DNA from: an uncultured Ignavibacteria bacterium | GTDB lineage: Bacteria; Bacteroidota; Ignavibacteria; SZUA-365 | DNA length: 11,069 bases | Assembly: GCA_913060595.1 (NCBI GenBank) | Contig: CAJXSA010000102.1 | Coordinates: 1 to 11,069, forward strand | Direction of reading: 5' to 3' | Part shown: positions 1 to 7,213 of the stretch, one piece after another | How the letters are laid out: each line of letters opens with the position of its first letter | Numbering within the stretch: the first letter of the stretch is position 1 | Notes under the pieces: generated by a model | What the model saw: the letters and a program-made list of their open reading frames with translations, nothing else | The model's database searches: none | What the model was told of the DNA's origin: nothing | Program-made: the position numbers and the translations under genes

Positions 1-378
1 GCGCAGCCGCATATTCTCGTCGTCGAAGACGACCATGAGACGCAGAAATTTCTGCAGCTCATCCTCCACGCGCATTGCACGCTGTCGTTCGCAGATGCGG
101 CCGCCGACGCCTGGGAAATCCTCGAGCAGGGGGAGGTGGACGTCATTCTCATGGACATCTCCCTGCGCGGTGATGAGGACGGACTGCAGCTCACACGCCG
201 CATCCGTGAGAATCCCGCGTACGCCGACCTGCCCATTATCGCGGTCACCGCGCACGCCTTCGCCGATGACCGCAGGCGTAGCCTCGAGGCCGGCTGCAAC
301 GAATACCTGCCGAAACCGTTCCGCATGAAGCAGCTGCGCGAAGTCATCGCGCGCTTCACGCGATACACGCTTCCCTGA
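1..378 (+). CDS. Response-regulator receiver (REC) domain, C-terminal part; 5' end cut by window edge
   Basis: The reading frame is open from base 1 to a TGA at 376-378, giving 125 visible residues with no plausible start before the domain begins, so the gene starts upstream. The visible part is one complete CheY-like receiver domain: the acidic pair D10-D11 after a hydrophobic strand (HILVVEDD), the phospho-acceptor D52 (LMDIS), the switch threonine T83 (AVTAH) and the conserved K105 in PKPF. These residues accept a phosphoryl group from a histidine kinase and change conformation. The protein stops about 15 residues after PKPF, so no DNA-binding output domain follows. That fits either the terminal receiver of a hybrid histidine kinase or a single-domain regulator whose start lies just outside the window. 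The next gene is 80 bases downstream, and nothing shows they are co-transcribed. Confidence 0.9.
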   Translation, partial: AQPHILVVEDDHETQKFLQLILHAHCTLSFADAAADAWEILEQGEVDVILMDISLRGDEDGLQLTRRIRENPAYADLPIIAVTAHAFADDRRRSLEAGCNEYLPKPFRMKQLREVIARFTRYTLP

Positions 379-385
379 CGCATCC

Positions 386-403
386 CGTGTCGTGCACGGC
401 ACG
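386..403 (+). other. Short inverted repeat after the receiver gene, possible weak terminator
   Basis: Seven bases on each side (CGTGTCG and CGGCACG, one G-T wobble) flank the loop TGCA, eight bases after the receiver stop codon. The position suits a transcript end, but no T-run follows, so intrinsic termination is uncertain. Confidence 0.3.
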
Positions 404-408
404 CTGCC

Positions 409-438
409 TTGCATGAAAAAAAGAAATCCCTATCTTCT
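409..438 (+). promoter_or_regulatory. Possible Bacteroidota-type promoter for the DUF362 operon
   Basis: TTG at 409-411 is followed after 19 bases by TATCTTCT at 431-438. This resembles the Bacteroidota primary-sigma pattern (TTG, about 19-21 bases, TAnnTTTG). It sits 21-50 bases before the chosen DUF362 start. The match is partial and the taxonomic assignment itself is inferred, so this is only a candidate. Confidence 0.3.
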
Positions 439-446
439 GGTCTTAT

Positions 447-453
447 AAAGGAG
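447..453 (+). promoter_or_regulatory. Ribosome binding site fixing the DUF362 start at 459
   Basis: AAAGGAG at 447-453 lies five bases before the ATG at 459. It overlaps the GTG at 453 that would be the longest start, so that GTG cannot be served by it. The ATG at 459 is therefore preferred. Confidence 0.7.
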
Positions 454-458
454 TGCGT

Positions 459-1433
459 ATGAAAGAATCACCCCTCAGCAGAAGAGAGTTCCTCGAGCGC
501 ACCGGCAAAGCGGCCGGACTGGCCGCGTTTGCGTCAGCAGGCGCATTTTTTCTCCATGAACCGGTGCGGCATCCCTTCGCGCAAAGCGACACGGAGGTGC
601 AGAAACGCGATCTGCGGGCCGGGGACGCGGGTCCTCAGCTGGCCGTCGTGCGTGGCGCGGATCCGGCGGCCATGACGGCCGCGGCGCTCGAAGCCATGGG
701 AGGAATCGCCGCGTTCATCGCGCCCGGCGACTACGTGGTCGTCAAGCCGAACATCGGATGGGACAGGAGGCCGGAGCAGGCCGCAAACACGCATCCCGAC
801 GTCGTCGGGGAGATCGTGCGCCAGTGCGTGGACGCCGGGGCGTCCCGCGTCGTGGTCACCGACGTCACCTGCAACGACGCGACGCGGTGCTTCAACCGCA
901 GCGGCATCGCTGCGGCCGCGCGTGAGGCGGGCGCAGAGATACAGCTGGCGCAGGAGGCGCATTTCCGCGAGGTGAACATGGGCGGACACATGCTGGGGAC
1001 GCAGCTGGTGTACGACGTGTACCTCGAGGCGGACAAGTTCATCAACGTCCCCATCGCCAAGCATCACAGCCTGACACGCGCGACCCTGGGCATGAAGAAT
1101 CTCTACGGAATACTCGGGGGAAATCGCAGCCGCCTGCATCAGGAAATCGACAAGAGCCTGTGCGACCTCGGTGCTTTCCTGCAGCCCACGCTCGTCGTTC
1201 TCGACGCAACGCGCGTGCTCCTTCGCAACGGTCCGCAGGGCGGAAGTCTCGCGGACGTCGAACAGCGGAACATGCTGGTCATCTCCAACGACCAGGTGGC
1301 GCTCGACGCGTGCGGCGGAGAGCTGTTTTTCGATCTTTCTCCCGAGGACATGCCCTGGCTCGCACTCGCGGAAAACGAGGGACTGGGCAGTTCCGCCTGG
1401 AGGGAAATCCCGTACGAAGAAATAACAATCTGA
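459..1433 (+). CDS. Tat-exported DUF362 domain protein
   Basis: This 324-residue protein is exported folded through the Tat pathway. Residues 7-12 read SRREFL, followed by an Ala/Gly-rich hydrophobic stretch (18-32) and a likely cleavage site near FAQ (40-42). The mature part has DUF362 hallmarks: VVVKPN at 93-98, a THPD motif at 111-114, a Gly-rich segment ending in VVVTD (131-135), and the signature NVPIAKHHSLT followed by LGMKNLYG (196-217). No CxxC cluster motif is present. Its five mature-chain cysteines (C123, C138, C144, C235, C285) are scattered, so it probably carries no ferredoxin-type cluster itself. The next gene, a polyferredoxin, starts 10 bases after its stop, implying one transcript and a shared redox role. 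DUF362 proteins have no established biochemical activity, and I assign none. The start is set by the ribosome binding site just upstream. Confidence 0.87.
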   Translation: MKESPLSRREFLERTGKAAGLAAFASAGAFFLHEPVRHPFAQSDTEVQKRDLRAGDAGPQLAVVRGADPAAMTAAALEAMGGIAAFIAPGDYVVVKPNIGWDRRPEQAANTHPDVVGEIVRQCVDAGASRVVVTDVTCNDATRCFNRSGIAAAAREAGAEIQLAQEAHFREVNMGGHMLGTQLVYDVYLEADKFINVPIAKHHSLTRATLGMKNLYGILGGNRSRLHQEIDKSLCDLGAFLQPTLVVLDATRVLLRNGPQGGSLADVEQRNMLVISNDQVALDACGGELFFDLSPEDMPWLALAENEGLGSSAWREIPYEEITI

Positions 1434-1443
1434 TCTCGAGCGG

Positions 1444-3135
1444 ATGAACGATACACTGAAGGCTTTCAAGCATTACCGGCGTCTGCGCTGGCTGCGACGC
1501 ATTTCACAGACCCTGTTCCTGCTTCTTTTTCTTTTCCTGCTGCTTCAGACCAACATCGATGCGCTCGACAATCCGGATGCGCTTCCGGAGATCGCCGCTC
1601 CGGTGGATCTGTTCCTCGAACTGGACCCGCTCGTGGCCATCACTACCGTGATCACCACGCATTCGCTGTACCGCAATCTCTTTCTCGCACTGATCGTCAT
1701 CGTCGGAACGCTGTTTTTCGGACGTTTTTTCTGTGGCTGGGTGTGTCCGATGGGTACGATCAATCACGCGATCTCGGCCATGCGCTCCGGGATGATGAAA
1801 GGGAAGCGGCGCCTGGAGCGCAACCGCTGGATGCCGTATCAGCGCATCAAGTACGGTATTCTCGCCTTCATGCTGGGGAGTGCGCTGTTCGGTTCCCTGC
1901 AGATCGGCCTGCTGGATCCGATCGCCCTGCTCACGCGTTCGATGGCGCTGGTCGTCCTGCCCGCCTGGAATGTCGTCACGCATGACATCTATGCGTGGAG
2001 CCTGCACGCGGACGCGGGAGCGATAGACTTTTTTCTGACACCGGTTGCGTGGATCGTGCATTCGGTCATGATACGCGGCGGGAGCGTCGTGTTCGACCAG
2101 ACCTTTCTGATCCTGATCCTGTTCGCGGGCATCCTGCTCGCGAATCGTTTCATCACCCGTTTCTGGTGCCGCGGACTGTGTCCGCTCGGGGCGCTGCTCG
2201 GACTGCTGTCGAAAACGTCCATACTCGGACTGGAAAAACGTCCCTCACTGTGCACGGGCTGCAGCAAATGCGAACTGGCCTGCCAGGGCGCGGACAATCC
2301 GATGCCCGGAGAGACCTGGCATCAGTCCGAGTGCCATCTCTGTCTCAACTGCGTCGCCAGCTGTCCCGAGGCCGGCATTTCCTTCAAACTCTACCCCTCG
2401 CGCGCGGAAAGCACACAGGAGGTGAGCATCTCCCGGCGCGCCGTCCTTGCCTCCGCCGGTGCCGGACTTGCTGCCGTTCCGGCCCTGCGCGCTGCCATGC
2501 ATCCCGATCGCCCGTCGGATCCGGCGCTGGTGCGTCCCCCGGGATCGCTGCCGGAGCGCGAATTCGTTTCGCGCTGCATTCGCTGCGGTGAATGCATGAA
2601 TGTGTGTCCCAACAACGCGCTGCACCCGACCCTGCTGCAGGCGGGTGCGGAAGGCATCTGGTCGCCCATGCTCATTCCGCGCATCGGCTACTGCGAACCC
2701 ACCTGCGTGCTCTGCTCGCAGGTGTGTCCCACTGGCGCGATCGATGAAATCACCGAGCGGGAGAAAGCCTGGGTGCCGGAAGCGGGGAAGGAAGAAACCG
2801 ACGGTCCCCCGCTGCGCATCGGCACCGCGTTCTACGACACCGGCCGCTGCCTGCCGTATGCCATGGCGAAGGAGTGCATTGTCTGCGAGGAGTGGTGTCC
2901 CACCACGCCTAAGGCCATTTACTTCGAAGAGGCGGAAGTGCAGAATCGCGAGGGCGAGTATCTCTGGCTGAAGCGTCCCCACGTCGATCCCGCGCTGTGC
3001 GTCGGCTGCGGCGCGTGCACCTATGCCTGCCCGGTGAAAGGTGCGCCTGCCATCTACGTGACCGCCGTCGGGGAAACGCGCAATCCCCGCAACCGCATCC
3101 TTCTCGAACAGAACCGTCCCCGGCGCGAATCCTGA
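1444..3135 (+). CDS. Membrane polyferredoxin: NapH-like N-terminus fused to NapG-like C-terminus with an internal twin-arginine motif
   Basis: This 563-residue iron-sulfur protein probably carries electrons across the membrane. The N-terminal half resembles NapH/MauN: four or five hydrophobic segments (about 21-36, 78-96, 137-156, possibly 198-212, and 219-236) and two CxxxCP motifs (C97/C101 and C242/C246). Two ferredoxin-type groups follow (C270-C273-C276-C280 and C297-C300-C303-C307). At 330-350 comes SRR followed by an Ala/Gly-rich hydrophobic stretch, resembling a Tat signal. The C-terminal part then carries four more cysteine groups (C378-388, C417-428, C469/C478-485, C519-529), the number and layout of periplasmic NapG. 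In nitrate-reductase systems NapH and NapG are separate proteins that pass quinol electrons to the periplasm. Here they appear as one chain, in the order H then G. No reductase or cytochrome is visible nearby, so the electron acceptor is unknown. It is very likely co-transcribed with the DUF362 gene. Confidence 0.87.
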   Translation: MNDTLKAFKHYRRLRWLRRISQTLFLLLFLFLLLQTNIDALDNPDALPEIAAPVDLFLELDPLVAITTVITTHSLYRNLFLALIVIVGTLFFGRFFCGWVCPMGTINHAISAMRSGMMKGKRRLERNRWMPYQRIKYGILAFMLGSALFGSLQIGLLDPIALLTRSMALVVLPAWNVVTHDIYAWSLHADAGAIDFFLTPVAWIVHSVMIRGGSVVFDQTFLILILFAGILLANRFITRFWCRGLCPLGALLGLLSKTSILGLEKRPSLCTGCSKCELACQGADNPMPGETWHQSECHLCLNCVASCPEAGISFKLYPSRAESTQEVSISRRAVLASAGAGLAAVPALRAAMHPDRPSDPALVRPPGSLPEREFVSRCIRCGECMNVCPNNALHPTLLQAGAEGIWSPMLIPRIGYCEPTCVLCSQVCPTGAIDEITEREKAWVPEAGKEETDGPPLRIGTAFYDTGRCLPYAMAKECIVCEEWCPTTPKAIYFEEAEVQNREGEYLWLKRPHVDPALCVGCGACTYACPVKGAPAIYVTAVGETRNPRNRILLEQNRPRRES

Positions 3136-3142
3136 CAGGGCA

Positions 3143-3173
3143 TTGCCCTCGAACGCCGCACATCGTATTTTCC
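3143..3173 (+). promoter_or_regulatory. Possible Bacteroidota-type promoter upstream of the phosphofructokinase
   Basis: TTG at 3143-3145 is followed after 20 bases by TATTTTCC at 3166-3173, close in form and spacing to the candidate at 409-438. It lies just after the polyferredoxin stop and would give a leader of roughly 85 bases. The match is partial and unproven. Confidence 0.3.
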
Positions 3174-3265
3174 CTTGAACTCCGAAACAGACGCAGGGGA
3201 TGACGCGGCATGCGGCGCATGTCCCCCGCTCATTTTCCACGCATCTCAACTTTGTGGCAGAACTC

Positions 3266-4312
3266 ATGATGAAATCCGTAGGCGTCCTCACCGCGGGCGG
3301 CGACAGTCCCGGACTCAACGCCGCGCTCCGCGCGCTCGGCAAGGCACTCGTCAGCCGCAGGCAGGCGAATCTCATCGGTTTCCGCGACGGCTTTCGCGGA
3401 CTGGTGGAAAACCGCATCATCCGTCTCGACAAGGAGGACCTCTCGGGCATTCTCACGCTCGGGGGAACCATACTCGGCACGAGCCGCGACAAGCCGCATC
3501 GCATGCCGGTCGGCGGCAAGACGCTGGACATGACTGATGTGATCGTCGAGAACTACCGCAAACATCATCTCGACGTGCTCGTCTGCATGGGCGGGGGCGG
3601 CACGCACAAGAACGCGTGGAAGCTCGCGCAGAAAGGGCTCAACATCATCACGCTGCCGAAGACCATCGACAACGACCTCGAGGGAACGGACATCACCTTC
3701 GGCTTCGATACGGCCCTCGACATCGCCACCGAAGCCGTCGACCGGCTGCACAGCACGGCGCACAGTCATCACCGCATCATCGTTCTCGAAGTCATGGGAC
3801 ACAACACCGGCTGGCTCGCGCTCGGCGCAGGCGTGGCGGGCGGGGCCGATGTGATACTCATTCCGGAGATTCCGTACGACCTCGACACGGTGACGGCCAG
3901 CATCCTGCGTCGCAGCCGCGGGGGAAAGAACTTTTCCATCGTTGTCGTCGCCGAGGGCGCGCATCCCGCGAGCGGCGACGACGAACCCGAGCGCGGAACG
4001 ATGCGGCTGGCGCGTGAGCTCGAAAAACGCACGCGACTCGAATCCCGCGTGACCATACTCGGCCACCTGCAGCGCGGTGGCGCGCCCACCGCCTACGATC
4101 GGTTGCTCGCCACGCGGCTCGGGACCGCCTGCGCGGAGTTCATACACGAAGAGCGCTACGGCGTGATGGTCGCCGCGCGCGGCGATACCGCCGTGGCGGT
4201 TCCGCTCGAAGAGGTGGTCGGCAAGCGCAGAACCGTTCCGCTCGATCACCCCTGGATTCGCAGCGCACGTGGCGTCGGCACCTGTCTCGGGGACGATCCC
4301 GCCGCACGCTGA
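3266..4312 (+). CDS. pfkA: 6-phosphofructokinase (PfkA family), phosphoryl donor uncertain
   Basis: This 348-residue enzyme should phosphorylate fructose 6-phosphate to fructose 1,6-bisphosphate in the cytoplasm. Family landmarks are the nucleotide-loop GGDSPGLN (11-18), PKTIDND with the catalytic aspartate (131-137), MGHNTGW (177-183), PEIPYD (200-205) and GHLQRGG (266-272). Two positions differ from the E. coli ATP enzyme. The GGDGS loop is GGGGTHKN (109-116), losing the aspartate that helps hold Mg-ATP. The residue before TIDND is lysine, as in pyrophosphate-dependent enzymes, rather than glycine. The donor (ATP or PPi) cannot be settled from sequence. Histidine also replaces the usual arginine in the MGR motif. 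A frame extension to an ATG at 3200 exists, but homologues begin at the MKSVGVLTAGGD strand, so 3266 (or the adjacent ATG at 3269) is preferred. The ribosome binding site is weak. The gene has over 90 bases free on each side and looks monocistronic. Confidence 0.93.
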   Translation: MMKSVGVLTAGGDSPGLNAALRALGKALVSRRQANLIGFRDGFRGLVENRIIRLDKEDLSGILTLGGTILGTSRDKPHRMPVGGKTLDMTDVIVENYRKHHLDVLVCMGGGGTHKNAWKLAQKGLNIITLPKTIDNDLEGTDITFGFDTALDIATEAVDRLHSTAHSHHRIIVLEVMGHNTGWLALGAGVAGGADVILIPEIPYDLDTVTASILRRSRGGKNFSIVVVAEGAHPASGDDEPERGTMRLARELEKRTRLESRVTILGHLQRGGAPTAYDRLLATRLGTACAEFIHEERYGVMVAARGDTAVAVPLEEVVGKRRTVPLDHPWIRSARGVGTCLGDDPAAR

Positions 4313-4404
4313 ACGGCGCTCCCGCGGCGCACGGCAGTTGCATTTCTTCCTTCATTTGGCAATAATGACGGAGAGCAACCGCAGAAATTCAGAGGTCCCG
4401 GCGC

Positions 4405-6585
4405 GTGACGTATTGCGACGGGGCCGGCCAGAGTCACGATCGGGAGATCCATTTGCGCGAAGCACCAAAACAGCGTCGGCTCAACAAGGAACTCAAGCTC
4501 CTTGACGTGTACGCAATCGCCACGGGCACGACGCTGAGTGCGGGATTCTTTCTCCTGCCCGGCATCGCCGCCGCCCAGGCGGGACCCGCGATGATCCTGG
4601 CCTACGTGATCGCCGCCATTCCTCTCATTCCCGCCATGTTCTGCATCGTCGAACTCGGCACCGCCATGCCCCGCGCCGGCGGCGTGTACTACTTCCTCGA
4701 CCGCACGCTGGGACCCGTGACCGGAATGATCGGGGGACTCGGCACCTGGCTCGCGCTCGTGCTGAAAGTGGCGTTCGCCCTCGTCGGCATGGGTGCGTAC
4801 ATCTCGCTGTTCATTCCCGACGTGCCCATGATCGGTGTCGCGGTGGCCGTCGCCGTCGCACTCGCCGTGCTCAACATATTCGGCGCGGGGAAGAGCGGCC
4901 GCTTCCAGGTGTTTCTCGTCATTTTCCTGCTGGGCCTCCTCGCTGTTTTCGTCGGCGGTGGAAGCATGGACCTGCATGCTTCGCATTTCACCGGCTTCTT
5001 CGACGCCGGCACAGGAGCGCTGCTCTCGACCTCCGGACTCGTGTACATCAGCTATGTCGGCGTGACGAAAGTCGCCAGCCTCTCGGAAGAGGTGCAGAAC
5101 CCGGAACGCAATCTGCCGCTCGGCGTTTTCCTGGCGCTCGGAAGCGCGCTGCTGATTTACGTGCTCGGGACGGTGGTCATGGTGGGCGTGGTGCCGATGG
5201 ACGAGCTCGCCGGGGATTTCACGCCGGTCGCCACAGCCGCGGGAAAATTCCTCGGTCATCCGGGCGTCGTGCTTCTCTCGCTCGCCGCCCTGGCGGCCTT
5301 CGTCTCGGTGTCGAATGCAGGCATGCTCAGCGCCTCCCGCTATCCGCTGGCCATGGCGCGCGACCATCTGATGCCGCGCGTGTTTTACCGGCTCAGCCGG
5401 CGCGGGACCCCCGTGGTCTCCATCGCCGTGACTCTCGCCGTGATCGTGATCATCCTGCTCTTTCTTGACGCCGCGGGCATCGCGAAACTCGCAAGCGCGT
5501 TTCAGCTGCTGATGTTCGCTCTGGTGAATCTCGCCGTCATCGTGATGCGCGAAAGCCGCATCGAGAGCTACGATCCCGGCTACAAATCGCCGCTGTACCC
5601 GTGGCTGCACATCATCGGGATATTCGCTCCCATGGTGCTGATCTCGAACATGGGCTGGATGTCCATCGCATTCACGGCGGGACTCGTGTTCGCCGGAGCG
5701 CTCTGGTACGCCTGGTATGCGAAGGGCCGCATCGGCAGGACCGGAGCGATATTCCACGTCTTCGAGCGACTCGGGCGTTCGCGCTACGACGGACTCGACT
5801 CCGAGCTGCGCGGCATCATGAAGGAAAAGGGTCTGCGGGAGGAGGATCCCTTCGATCAGATCGTCGCACGGAGCATGGTGATCGACCTCAAGCAGCGCGT
5901 GGATTTCGACAACGTCGTCGACCAGGTCTCAGGATGGCTGTCGCATCTCGTGCCGCACACGCCCGGAGAAATACGCCAGCAGATCATGGAAGGCACACGC
6001 ATCGGCGCCACACCGGTCACGCACGGCGTGGCCCTGCCGCATCTCCGCGTCGACGGACTCGAAGAGGCGGAGATGATACTCGTGCGCGCCCGAGAAGGCA
6101 TACACATCTGCTTCAACAATCCCCTGACGGGGCATGACGAGGAGGAAGACGTCGCCGCCACGTTTTTCCTCGTCAGTCCCGAGCGCAATCCCGGCCAGCA
6201 TCTGCGCATTCTCGCACAGATCGCCGGGCGCGTGGACGATGAAGACTTCATGCCGGCATGGGAGAACGCCCGGTCGACAGAGGAACTCAAGGAAGCCCTG
6301 CTGCATGACGACCGGTCGCTGTCGCTGACGATACGGGAAGACGGGGAGACGGCGCCCATGGTCGGCCGTTCCCTGCGGGAGCTGCAGCTGCCTGACGGCT
6401 GCCTCGTCACATGGCTGCATCGCGCGGATGACGTTATTGTTCCGCGAGGCAGCACCGTCCTGGAAAACGGCGACCGCATCACCGTGATCGGCGATCCTGC
6501 CGCCATGCGGAATTTCCGCGCGAGCTTCCTTGCGCCGAAGAAAAAGCCGACGCGCGGTTTTTCGGGGCTGCGCCGGAAACTGTAA
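4405..6585 (+). CDS. APC-family amino-acid permease fused to PTS EIIA-like and RCK_C/TrkA_C-like domains
   Basis: This 726-residue inner-membrane transporter has three parts. Residues about 30-440 form an APC-superfamily permease with roughly twelve hydrophobic segments, the opening motif GTTLSAGFFLLPG (41-53) and the ELGTAMPRAGG loop (83-93), both typical of amino-acid/polyamine permeases. Residues about 482-636 resemble PTS EIIA of the fructose/nitrogen type: H546 in GVALPH matches the phosphorylated histidine, and H599 in QHLRI matches the secondary one. Residues about 638-708 resemble an RCK_C/TrkA_C ligand-binding domain (LPDGCLVTWL, VIVPRGSTVLENGDRITVIG). The cytoplasmic tail probably gates transport in response to phosphorylation or a small ligand; the amino acid carried is unknown. 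Two starts are credible: GTG 4405 (AGAGG nine bases upstream) and TTG 4453 (GGGAG six bases upstream). The TTG gives the short N-terminus usual in the family. Confidence 0.9.
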   Translation: MTYCDGAGQSHDREIHLREAPKQRRLNKELKLLDVYAIATGTTLSAGFFLLPGIAAAQAGPAMILAYVIAAIPLIPAMFCIVELGTAMPRAGGVYYFLDRTLGPVTGMIGGLGTWLALVLKVAFALVGMGAYISLFIPDVPMIGVAVAVAVALAVLNIFGAGKSGRFQVFLVIFLLGLLAVFVGGGSMDLHASHFTGFFDAGTGALLSTSGLVYISYVGVTKVASLSEEVQNPERNLPLGVFLALGSALLIYVLGTVVMVGVVPMDELAGDFTPVATAAGKFLGHPGVVLLSLAALAAFVSVSNAGMLSASRYPLAMARDHLMPRVFYRLSRRGTPVVSIAVTLAVIVIILLFLDAAGIAKLASAFQLLMFALVNLAVIVMRESRIESYDPGYKSPLYPWLHIIGIFAPMVLISNMGWMSIAFTAGLVFAGALWYAWYAKGRIGRTGAIFHVFERLGRSRYDGLDSELRGIMKEKGLREEDPFDQIVARSMVIDLKQRVDFDNVVDQVSGWLSHLVPHTPGEIRQQIMEGTRIGATPVTHGVALPHLRVDGLEEAEMILVRAREGIHICFNNPLTGHDEEEDVAATFFLVSPERNPGQHLRILAQIAGRVDDEDFMPAWENARSTEELKEALLHDDRSLSLTIREDGETAPMVGRSLRELQLPDGCLVTWLHRADDVIVPRGSTVLENGDRITVIGDPAAMRNFRASFLAPKKKPTRGFSGLRRKL
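4442..4446 (+). promoter_or_regulatory. Ribosome binding site candidate for an alternative TTG start of the permease fusion
   Basis: GGGAG lies six bases before the in-frame TTG at 4453, better placed than the AGAGG (4391-4395) nine bases before the GTG at 4405. It makes the shorter 710-residue form a real alternative. Confidence 0.4.
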
Positions 6586-6676
6586 ACACGGTCCGCACAC
6601 GGGTGCACAGCAGCACGGAACGTGCATCTGCGGCACGATTTGCTGCTGACCTCTGATATGCCAGAAAGGAGCTTTC

Positions 6677-7129
6677 ATGCGATTGCGTGCAATTGTCTGT
6701 GCGTTTCTCCTGTTTTCCGCATGTGACGACGAGAGCAGCGTCCTGGTGCCGCCCGAAGCCGATGCCCTGACGCGGGCGAGGATCTCCTGGACCGCCCTCG
6801 ATCATCACGATTATCAGCTGACACAGGAGCGACTGTGCTTCTGCCTGCTCGGAGGTCAGGCGGTGCGCCTCACCGTGCAGTCGGATTCTCTCGTTTCCGG
6901 CATGCTGCTCATCGACAGCACCATGCTCACGGCGGAAGAACTGCAATACTATCACGGGGTCGAGGGCCTGTTCGATTTCGTCGCGGGCATCGATCCGTCA
7001 CAGGTCGCGGAGTTTCAGCTTTCCTTCGATTCGCTGTTTCATTTTCCCTCGGACGTCTGGGTCGATTACGACCGGAACATCGCCGACGAGGAAATCGGAT
7101 TCCGGAGTTATGATTTCACGCCGCTGTAG
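6677..7129 (+). CDS. Small lipoprotein, DUF6174-like
   Basis: This 150-residue protein starts with a short lipoprotein signal: a charged MRLR start, a hydrophobic core, and SAC with the lipidated cysteine at C16. An AAAGGAG ribosome binding site (6665-6671) lies five bases before the ATG. The mature part has the pattern I associate with DUF6174: a W (38) and DY (45-46) followed by a CxC pair (C54, C56), a short beta region around VRLTVQSD, a helix with the GLFDFV motif (97-102), and a late WVDYDRNIADEEIGF segment (128-142). That family has no established function; members are predicted periplasmic or surface lipoproteins. The protein would be anchored in the inner or outer membrane facing the periplasm or surface. 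It stands alone, with 91 bases before it and 84 to mscS after it. The family assignment rests on remembered pattern only. Confidence 0.75.
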   Translation: MRLRAIVCAFLLFSACDDESSVLVPPEADALTRARISWTALDHHDYQLTQERLCFCLLGGQAVRLTVQSDSLVSGMLLIDSTMLTAEELQYYHGVEGLFDFVAGIDPSQVAEFQLSFDSLFHFPSDVWVDYDRNIADEEIGFRSYDFTPL

Positions 7130-7213
7130 CGCCGGCCCGGACAGCGCATACCGGGAAGCGGGAGGGTGGCACGAACGGCAACACATTGTTTCACTGTAAT
7201 ACACGGATATCCC

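Noticed and set aside
534..1469. Minus-strand open frame (311 codons) opposite the DUF362 gene
   Set aside because: It is a shadow of the DUF362 reading frame, with no domain and no ribosome binding site evidence.
2245..3531. Minus-strand open frame (428 codons) opposite the polyferredoxin C-terminus and pfk start
   Set aside because: It is antisense to cysteine-motif coding sequence, has low-complexity Arg/Ala-rich translation and no homology that I recognise.
3230..4249. Minus-strand open frame (339 codons) opposite pfkA
   Set aside because: It mirrors the conserved phosphofructokinase coding sequence and shows no protein features of its own.
4246..5757. Long minus-strand open frame (503 codons) opposite the phosphofructokinase end and the permease
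   Set aside because: Its translation is rich in His, Glu, Arg and Gly with no recognisable domain, and it lies antisense to a clear permease. It is a by-product of GC-rich codon usage.
6613..6625. GCACG-GAA-CGTGC hairpin after the permease gene as a terminator
   Set aside because: The stem is only five base pairs and no T-run follows.
7136..7155. CCCGG-N10-CCGGG inverted repeat after the lipoprotein gene as a terminator
   Set aside because: The stem is five base pairs with a ten-base loop and no T-run; it is likely chance in GC-rich sequence.
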